Source: Limimaricola variabilis
GTDB taxonomy: Bacteria > Pseudomonadota > Alphaproteobacteria > Rhodobacterales > Rhodobacteraceae
DNA length: 64,000 nucleotides
Assembly: GCF_014195545.1 (NCBI RefSeq)
Contig: NZ_JACIBX010000001.1
Span: 557,104-621,103 of the forward strand
Direction of reading: 5' to 3'
Part shown: positions 57,648 through 64,000 of the stretch, one piece after another
Position numbering within the stretch: position 1 is the stretch's first letter
How the letters are laid out: each line of letters opens with the position of its first letter
Position numbers and translations under genes: made by a program
The notes under the pieces: generated by a model
Databases searched by the model: none
What the model was told of the DNA's origin: nothing
The model's input: only the letters and a program-made list of their open reading frames with translations

Positions 57648-58972
57648 GCCAGCGGCAGTTCGACCACGGCCCTGAGCCCGCCTTTAGGCCGGTTCGACAG
57701 CCGGATCTCGCCGCCATGGGCCCGGATGATGCCGCGCGCGATCGACAGGCCGAGCCCGGCACCGCCGGTGTCGAGGCTGCGGCTCTCCTCGCCCCGCACG
57801 AACGGCTCGAACATCTCGGACAGCCGGTCCTCGGGAATGCCGGGGCCGTCATCCTCGACGGTGATCCGCACCATGCCCTGCCCCCGCGCCAGCGTCACCC
57901 GCACCGTGTCGCCATAGCGCAGGGCGTTGTCGACGAGGTTGCCGATCGCGCGCGACAGCGCGACGCGCCGGCCGCGCACCTGCAGCGGGCCTTTCCCCTC
58001 GCACTGCGCGCCGCGTTCCGCGCAAAGATCGCGCAGCAGCTCGTTCAGGTCGATTTCGGTCGCGGCCTCGGAATCGTGGCCGGAGCGGGCGAAGCTCACC
58101 AGCCCCTCGGCCATCACCGCCATCTCGTCGAGGGTCCGGATCATCGGCGCTCCCTCCTCCTCGTCGAGCATCTCGGCGCGGATCCGCAGGCTGGTGATCG
58201 GCGTGCGCAGGTCGTGACCGACGGCGGCGAGGGTGCGGGTCCGCTCGGCGTCGAACCGCGCGATCCGGGCCTGCATGTCGTTGAAGGCCACGGCGGCGGC
58301 CCGCATCTCGCGCGCGCCGCGCTCGGGCACGCGGGCGCTGCGGTCGCCGCGACCGGCGGCGCGCGCGGCCTCCGCCAGCGCGCCGAGCGGCCGGGTGAGC
58401 TGACGTACGAACCACAGCCCCACCGCGAGCACCGCCAGCAGCGACAGGCCCAGCACCAGCAGAAGCACCTCTTCCTGAACCCCGTCGGGCGGGCGCATCG
58501 TGGCCGCTGTCACGTTGAGCCAGCCCCCGCCCTCCAGCGCGATCGAGACGGCGGTGACGCCACCCCGCGCCGGTCGCCAGTTCGGCACCGGCGAATGGGC
58601 GCCCCGGTCACGCAGGGCCACCCGGGTCTCGCGCCCGTCCAGGGCCTGCCCGAGCCGCGCCTGCAACGCCGCAGCCCGTCCCTCGCGGGCGGGCGTCTCC
58701 ACCAATGGCTGCGGCGCAACCTCGATCCGGGCCAGCCGGGTCGAGGCCTTGCGCGCGAGTGCGGCGCGCGCCATCGACGGCAGCGCCTCCATCGCCGGGA
58801 CCAGCGCCACGATCCGCTCGACCTCGCGCGCCGCACCCGCCTCGCGGTCAAGCCGGTTGCGCTCGAAGGAAAGCAGGCCCACCGCCACGAGATTGGCGGC
58901 GAGCAGTGCTCCGGCAAGCAGCAGGGCGAAGCGTGCGGCCAGACCTTTCGGCAGCCACCGGACCAATCTCAT
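57644..58972 (-). CDS. Two-component sensor histidine kinase (EnvZ-like)
   Basis: 442 residues. TM1 (about 12-34), a periplasmic sensor region (about 35-165), TM2 (about 168-190), a HAMP domain (about 190-243), an H-box with His253 (AVGHDLRTPITSLRIRAEML), and an ATPase domain with NLVDNALRYGD (N box), VEDDGPGIPEDRL (G1) and GAGLGLSIARGI (G2). The signal is unknown. The ATG overlaps the response regulator stop by 4 bp. Confidence 0.95.
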   Translation of the reverse strand: MRLVRWLPKGLAARFALLLAGALLAANLVAVGLLSFERNRLDREAGAAREVERIVALVPAMEALPSMARAALARKASTRLARIEVAPQPLVETPAREGRAAALQARLGQALDGRETRVALRDRGAHSPVPNWRPARGGVTAVSIALEGGGWLNVTAATMRPPDGVQEEVLLLVLGLSLLAVLAVGLWFVRQLTRPLGALAEAARAAGRGDRSARVPERGAREMRAAAVAFNDMQARIARFDAERTRTLAAVGHDLRTPITSLRIRAEMLDEEEGAPMIRTLDEMAVMAEGLVSFARSGHDSEAATEIDLNELLRDLCAERGAQCEGKGPLQVRGRRVALSRAIGNLVDNALRYGDTVRVTLARGQGMVRITVEDDGPGIPEDRLSEMFEPFVRGEESRSLDTGGAGLGLSIARGIIRAHGGEIRLSNRPKGGLRAVVELPLA

Positions 58973-59685
58973 TCCAGCACCTCGACATCGGCCGCGAGGA
59001 GGTACCCGCCGCCCCATTCGGTGACGATCAGCCGCGGCTGCTTGGGGTCGTCCTCGATCTTGCGTCGCAGCCGGCTGACCTGGTTGTCGATGGCGCGGTC
59101 ATAGGCCTTGGCCTCCCGCCCGGCCATCAGGTCCAGCAGGCGGACCCGGTCGAGCACAGTGCGGGGCGAGTCGAGCAGCAGGCCGAGAAGCTTGCTCTCG
59201 CCGGTGGTGAGATCGGCCATCCGTCCGTCCTCGTGGCTGAGCTTCCGGGTCGTGGGGTCGTGGGTCCAGCCGGCGAAACGGCGCCGCGTGGCGTCGAGCA
59301 CGGGCGCGGCGGCCGGTGTGCGGCGCAGCACGGCGCGCACCCGTGCCAGCAATTCGCGCGGGTTGAACGGCTTGGTCACGTAGTCGTCCGCGCCGAGTTC
59401 CAGCCCGACGATGCGATCGGTCTCGTCGGCCATGGCGGTGAGCAGGATCACCGGCGGCCCGCCATGCGCCACCAGCCAGCGGCACAGGCTCAGCCCATCC
59501 TCGCCCGGCATCATCACGTCGAGCACCACGAGCGAGATCCGTGCCGTCTCGACGATGCCGCGCGCCTCGGCCGCCGAGGCAGCGAGCCGCACCCGGTAGC
59601 CCTGCTTCTTGAGGTACTGGCCCAGCGGCTCGCGGATATCACGCGCGTCATCGACGACGAGGATCTGCTCGGCGGTGTCGGTCAT
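58969..59685 (-). CDS. OmpR-family response regulator
   Basis: 238 residues. The receiver domain has acidic pair Asp12-Asp13, phospho-acceptor Asp56 (LVVLDVMMPGEDG) and the conserved Lys in YVTKPFNPREL. The C-terminal winged helix binds DNA (RKLSHEDGRMADLTTGESKLLGLL, DRAIDNQVSRLRRKIEDDPK). It is first in a two-gene unit with the kinase. Targets are not visible; the nearest candidates are the convergent mrp/metallophosphatase genes, but that is only proximity. Confidence 0.95.
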   Translation of the reverse strand: MTDTAEQILVVDDARDIREPLGQYLKKQGYRVRLAASAAEARGIVETARISLVVLDVMMPGEDGLSLCRWLVAHGGPPVILLTAMADETDRIVGLELGADDYVTKPFNPRELLARVRAVLRRTPAAAPVLDATRRRFAGWTHDPTTRKLSHEDGRMADLTTGESKLLGLLLDSPRTVLDRVRLLDLMAGREAKAYDRAIDNQVSRLRRKIEDDPKQPRLIVTEWGGGYLLAADVEVLE

Positions 59686-59828
59686 GGCGATCTCCTGCGG
59701 CTCGATCGCCCTTGTAGCGGCGGCTGTGGTCCGGTTTCCAGCCTCGGGGCGAGGAAGTTTTGTCGCCAGATGTATTCGGGCCGAGGCCGCTTGCCACGCC
59801 GCGCCGCTCTGGCTACACCGGCCGCGGG

Positions 59829-59904
59829 GCCGGCATAGCTCAGCTGGTAGAGCGTCTGATTTGTAATCAGGGGGTCGGGGGTTCGAGTCCCTCTGCCGGC
59901 ACCA
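59829..59904 (+). tRNA. tRNA-Thr (anticodon UGU)
   Basis: Acceptor GCCGGCA pairs with TGCCGGC, the D arm is GCTCAGCTGGTAGAGC, anticodon stem CTGAT/ATCAG with loop TTTGTAA (anticodon TGT), and T arm GGGGGTTCGAGTCCCTC. CCA is encoded. It is the left border and probable attachment gene of the integrase island: its last 17 bases (59888-59904) are included in the 86-bp inverted repeat. Confidence 0.96.
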
Positions 59905-59973
59905 CTAGATCCTCCAACGCATTGATGCGCCTCGGCTTTTGCTCGGATCAAGCCAAGGCGTAGTACATGCCGG
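59888..59973 (+). repeat. 86-bp inverted repeat, left copy (att-like)
   Basis: Identical over 86 bp to the reverse complement of 63492-63577. It holds the last 17 bases of tRNA-Thr including CCA, a 62-bp leader and the first 7 bases of the integrase gene. Within it are a small palindrome CGCAT-TG-ATGCG (59918-59929) and an imperfect pair GCCTCGGC/GCCAAGGC (59929-59936, 59952-59959). Confidence 0.97.
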
Positions 59974-61178
59974 AGTACAATTCTGCCCCTCACTGCTTCC
60001 TCAAGGATGGCATCTTCTACTTCCAGCGTCGGGTGCCGACGGAACTGAGGCGCCACTACACGTCATCGAAGATCTCGTATTCGCTTCGAACGAGGTCAGC
60101 ACGAGTGGCGGCTGCACGGGCCGTACGAGCAGCGAGCCAACTCGATGAATATTGGTACCACTTGCGCAGCCAGGATGCGGACCTTCCGGGGAAGCACATG
60201 CTGCGTCTGGGTGTGGCTGGTCCTGCGCGGCGGGCTTTCGAAGGTGGCAGTGTCAACATCGACTGTATGAGCCTCTCTGAGGCTCTGGTGACATACCTGC
60301 GTCTCAAGGGCTGCGAAAAGGGGATCACCTTCCACCGGGCAGCTGAACGGGCCTGTGGCTATGTCATCGACACCTGCGGGGACAAGCCGCTCACTAGCTA
60401 TACGAAGGCGGACGCCAACTCCTTCCGTGATGCGTTGATCGCTCGTGGGATGGCCGGGAGCAGCATCACCCGAGTCTTCGGCTCGGTGCGGTCGATCATC
60501 AATTTCGCCGCCAACGAAGAAGGGATCGAACTCACGAACCCCTTCGGCAAGGTTTACTATGACCGATCTGCAGGCGTGTCGGATCGCCAGCCTATTCCGG
60601 TCGAAGCCGTCCGAACCGTGCAAGCCGAGTGCTATCGGCTGGACGACGAGATGCGCTGGCTCGTGGCCTTGGTCGCGGATACGGGGATGCGGCTAGCAGA
60701 GGCGGCTGGGCTGCTCTGCGAGGACATCGTGCATGACGATGAGGGCAACTACACAGCACAGATCACTCCGCAACCTTGGCGTAGGCTCAAGACGGCTGGC
60801 AGCACGAGAGAGGTCCCTCTCGTTGGCTCTGCTCGGTGGGCTGCTGAACGACTACGGACCGCGCATGGAGGCTCGGGCTTCGCATTCCCGCGCTACAACA
60901 AGACCGATACGACGAACGCTAACGCTGCCAGCGCGGGCCTCAACAAGTGGCTTAAGGCCTACGTGCCGGAAGGGGCAACCATGCATAGCTTCAGGCACTC
61001 GATGCGTGACCGCCTTCGTGCCGTGGAATGCCCGTCAGATATCGTAGACCAAATCGGCGGCTGGCAGACCGAGGGCGTGGGTCACGGCTATGGTCATGGC
61101 TACCCTCTAGCCGTCCTGCGGAAATGGCTTCAGCTTGCAACTGCCGATGAGTCGTGCAGCCTCACCCTTGTTCAATGA
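59967..61178 (+). CDS. Tyrosine recombinase / integrase
   Basis: 403 residues. The N-terminus (FLKDGIFYFQRRVPTELRRHY) is like the DUF6538 start of alphaproteobacterial phage-type integrases. A SAM-like core-binding domain (about 100-200) follows, then the catalytic domain with Arg242 (DTGMRLAEAAGL), Lys275 (RLKTAGSTREVPL), His340-x-x-Arg343 (MHSFRHSMRDRL), Trp366 (GGWQ) and nucleophile Tyr379 (GHGYPLAVL). All catalytic positions are present. The start codon lies inside the 86-bp repeat, 62 bp after tRNA-Thr, so tRNA read-through could drive it. No Xis gene was seen. Confidence 0.95.
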   Translation: MPEYNSAPHCFLKDGIFYFQRRVPTELRRHYTSSKISYSLRTRSARVAAARAVRAASQLDEYWYHLRSQDADLPGKHMLRLGVAGPARRAFEGGSVNIDCMSLSEALVTYLRLKGCEKGITFHRAAERACGYVIDTCGDKPLTSYTKADANSFRDALIARGMAGSSITRVFGSVRSIINFAANEEGIELTNPFGKVYYDRSAGVSDRQPIPVEAVRTVQAECYRLDDEMRWLVALVADTGMRLAEAAGLLCEDIVHDDEGNYTAQITPQPWRRLKTAGSTREVPLVGSARWAAERLRTAHGGSGFAFPRYNKTDTTNANAASAGLNKWLKAYVPEGATMHSFRHSMRDRLRAVECPSDIVDQIGGWQTEGVGHGYGHGYPLAVLRKWLQLATADESCSLTLVQ

Positions 61179-61347
61179 TCGAGCTTGCCCGGCCACTGGA
61201 TTGGTGTCCCACGGTATGCAGTTCGTCCAGTTCCATGGCACTGTTTTCCTGCGATGAACGCAGGCTCGAAAAAGCCTCACCCCACCGCGACTTCTGCCCT
61301 GATCGACTAGCAGTGCTTGTGGGCATGTCACGAGGGAGGACTTCTGA

Positions 61348-62388
<1,041 letters not shown>

Positions 62389-62476
62389 TAACATGAGGGC
62401 CGGAATGCCAGCGTTTCGGCCCGGCTCCCCCTGTCCAGTCTCCAAGCCAAGAGTGAGCAACGGCTAGTCATTTGCC

Positions 62477-62869
62477 ATGTGGAAGGCCATCGCTGTGAGC
62501 TGCCTTGCAACAATACTTGGCCACATACCCGTACTAAACCTGCCAAAATCGGCCGCTACCCTAGGGTCATATCTGGTAGTGAGTATTTCAGTCATGATGG
62601 ATGATGACTTCCGCCCTCGCCGGTCGGTAGAGAACGGCTCTTGGCTCCCATTTCTAGGAACGATGGGAGGCGTCCTCCTCGCATTTCCCGCCGCTCAGCG
62701 CCTCCACGCGGGAAGCTGGGATGTCATACCAGTTCAGTTCTACGTACTGCACATTGCCGGCGATTTCCGCGAGTTCGCGCTTTCAGGCGCAGGGGTGACC
62801 CTTCTTGGCGCCATTTTCACCTTTGGCGCTGCGGGCTGGCTAATGGGCCAACGTCTCGCCGGAGGATAG
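62477..62869 (+). CDS. Small multi-pass membrane protein
   Basis: 130 residues with three or four hydrophobic segments (about 1-22, 24-40, 56-73, 101-125) and charged loops between (DDDFRPRRSVENGS). No known family recognised. The ribosome site is weak. It lies 88 bp after the repeat protein gene on the same strand and has the same low-GC codon use, so it is probably a cargo gene of the island. Confidence 0.6.
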   Translation: MWKAIAVSCLATILGHIPVLNLPKSAATLGSYLVVSISVMMDDDFRPRRSVENGSWLPFLGTMGGVLLAFPAAQRLHAGSWDVIPVQFYVLHIAGDFREFALSGAGVTLLGAIFTFGAAGWLMGQRLAGG

Positions 62870-63011
62870 CTTCGCGGCCAGCGAACTGCCGAGCCACGTC
62901 GCTCAGCTTGTTTACTCGCTTTGCGAAGAGATCGGAGCGGCCAAGTCTTGCCTACGTCGTACTGGATGTTTCGCAGTTCAAAGTTGCTGCGCATGCATCC
63001 CAAGCATTTGT

Positions 63012-63185
63012 TCAGGGTGCAGCTGTGCGGAAGATCCCGGCGGGACGTCGCCACGGCTCGCTGGGGTGATGCTCCGCCACCTCTGTGCGGGTGGACGCTG
63101 CGCCAAAGCGGGGGACCATGGAGTCTCCGCAGGCTACCAGCGACGTCAGGAGAAAAAGGGCGAGTAATGTTCGAAGTAGCGACAT
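63012..63185 (-). CDS. Putative small lipoprotein
   Basis: 57 residues starting MSLLR, a hydrophobic core TLLALFLLTSL and a lipobox SLVAC followed by Gly-Asp. Asp at +2 would favour inner membrane retention under E. coli rules. GAGG lies 6 bp before the ATG. After the signal only about 37 residues remain. Short lipoproteins are common in prophages (Rz1-like) and mobile elements (entry exclusion), but this one cannot be assigned. Confidence 0.5.
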   Translation of the reverse strand: MSLLRTLLALFLLTSLVACGDSMVPRFGAASTRTEVAEHHPSEPWRRPAGIFRTAAP

Positions 63186-63491
63186 CGGAAACCTCGTATC
63201 CATTGACTACTCCGATGAGCATGCCGAGGCTAACGGCAGGCGTCCTTGACGCACATCAAGACAAAGTTCCTGGAGGGGATGGGTCACGGCGTCGAACGGG
63301 GCTGTCGTTCGCCTGCGCTGCCCAAGCGACTACAGCCATAGCGGATCCGCGCCGCGACCCCCCGCTTAACAAGGCGAAACTCGTTAAATCACCACTCCAA
63401 ATTACCAGAGACTGCCGCGTTCCGCAGGGTAAAGTCTGTAATGCAGGGGATCTGTACGGAATCTGACGTTTGGCGTTGTCGCAGCGGTTTC
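63186..63491. other. Intergenic part of the island next to the right repeat
   Basis: About 300 bases with no convincing gene. On the minus strand an 80-codon frame begins at the ATG provided by the right repeat (63496-63498) and ends at 63256. Its composition does not look like a known protein. It mirrors the position of the integrase relative to the left repeat. Confidence 0.4.
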
Positions 63492-63577
63492 CCGGCATGT
63501 ACTACGCCTTGGCTTGATCCGAGCAAAAGCCGAGGCGCATCAATGCGTTGGAGGATCTAGTGGTGCCGGCAGAGGGA
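63492..63577 (-). repeat. 86-bp inverted repeat, right copy (att-like)
   Basis: Reverse complement is identical to 59888-59973 over all 86 bases. It therefore carries 17 bases of the tRNA-Thr 3' end without the rest of the tRNA, followed (on the minus strand) by the integrase leader and ATGCCGG. Identity stops at both ends on single clear mismatches. Confidence 0.97.
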
Positions 63578-64000
63578 GTTTTGTTCCCGTTGCAGGCACT
63601 TCCATCGCTGTACGCCTCAGCAAAACAAGGGGTATCCGTACTCGCGCTGGGCGGTCAACAGGCACGGTCTGTACTACGGTTTGTACTACGGCTGGCCGGT
63701 GGCCGGGCTACGGCTGACGGTGGCTCGGGGATGGTCTGCTAGTGCCGGGGGCGGGAATGATCGCCAGACCTCGTCAGGAGTCCTGAGAGGGCCGTGGAGA
63801 GTCATCTCGTGGTTCGGCATCCCTACCTGCTGCAAGAGCCAAGGCGGCGCTGTACGAGTCGCTGAGAGGCTCTCCGCGGCTGCGCTGGACGGGAGGGGGC
63901 GAGTACCACCCCGGGGGGTATGGGATGTCGTATACAGCTCCGACCGGCGAAGAAGGCTGGAGGTCGTCAACCTGCTTAACCGTGGCTCGCCTTCGTTCGA
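63578..64000. other. Region beyond the right repeat, no gene recognised
   Basis: About 420 bases with no supported coding region. Two direct copies of GTACTACG (63671-63678 and 63683-63690) lie 12 bp apart, and a third is inside the right repeat (63499-63506). Such short direct repeats next to a core site resemble integrase arm-type or excisionase sites. It could be the end of an integrative element. Confidence 0.45.

Noticed and set aside
63256..63498. 80-codon minus-strand frame starting inside the right repeat
   Set aside because: It has no recognisable domain, and its start and first two codons come from the duplicated repeat. It is discussed only as part of the inverted-repeat finding.

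Overview
The window is high-GC, gene-dense bacterial DNA. Several features point to an alphaproteobacterium of the order Rhodobacterales. Ccm system I cytochrome c maturation genes sit next to a yajC-secD-secF block. There is a fused MrpA-MrpB (Pha-type) antiporter operon, a trigger factor gene beside tRNA-Leu, an alphaproteobacterial-style BamB/TPR pair, and typical lineage proteins (DUF882, DUF1223, DUF1289, GSCFA). I cannot name the genus from sequence alone. There are no rRNA genes and no CRISPR array.

Layout, left to right. 1-2.8 kb: start of an L,D-transpeptidase, a Tat-exported DUF882 peptidase, and a divergent LysR/VOC pair with a palindromic operator. 2.8-10.4 kb: housekeeping (tig, tRNA-Leu, nnr, glnB-glnA, purB). 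10.4-14.5 kb: two divergent LuxR-type signal-binding proteins, one without a DNA-binding domain, followed by a FliG-like protein, a lipid A-type acyltransferase and a DUF1223 protein. 14.7-24.6 kb: acnA, a diheme cytochrome c, then a long leftward run yajC-secD-secF-Mth938-ccmA-B-C-D-G in which many genes overlap by 4-8 bases. 24.8-30.4 kb: serS, a membrane protein, and der-bamB-TPR. 30.5-38.7 kb: an export block with an RND adaptor and an unusually long RND permease, a Bcr/CflA-type MFS pump and an Atm1-type ABC exporter. The RND and MFS promoters carry closely related 18-bp palindromes, which suggests one shared repressor.

38.8-50 kb: LOG protein, host-attachment-family protein, sodB, a GSCFA/GT61 pair, ccmI-ruvX-DUF1289, TauE/SafE, dusA and xylB. 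50.1-59.7 kb: the six-gene mrp operon (mrpA-C-D-E-F-G, with B fused into A), a PhoD-like metallophosphatase, and a convergent OmpR/histidine kinase pair.

The last 4 kb (59.8-64.0 kb) is different. A tyrosine recombinase gene starts 62 bp after tRNA-Thr, and base composition and codon choice change visibly. An 86-bp sequence running from the 3' end of tRNA-Thr through the integrase start codon recurs perfectly at 63.5 kb, but inverted. Between the copies lie a Thr-tract/Ala-Glu-Lys coiled-coil protein, a small membrane protein and a putative small lipoprotein. This inverted att-like bracket is the most unusual structure here. It could be an invertible cassette, two head-to-head integrative elements, or an assembly fold-back.
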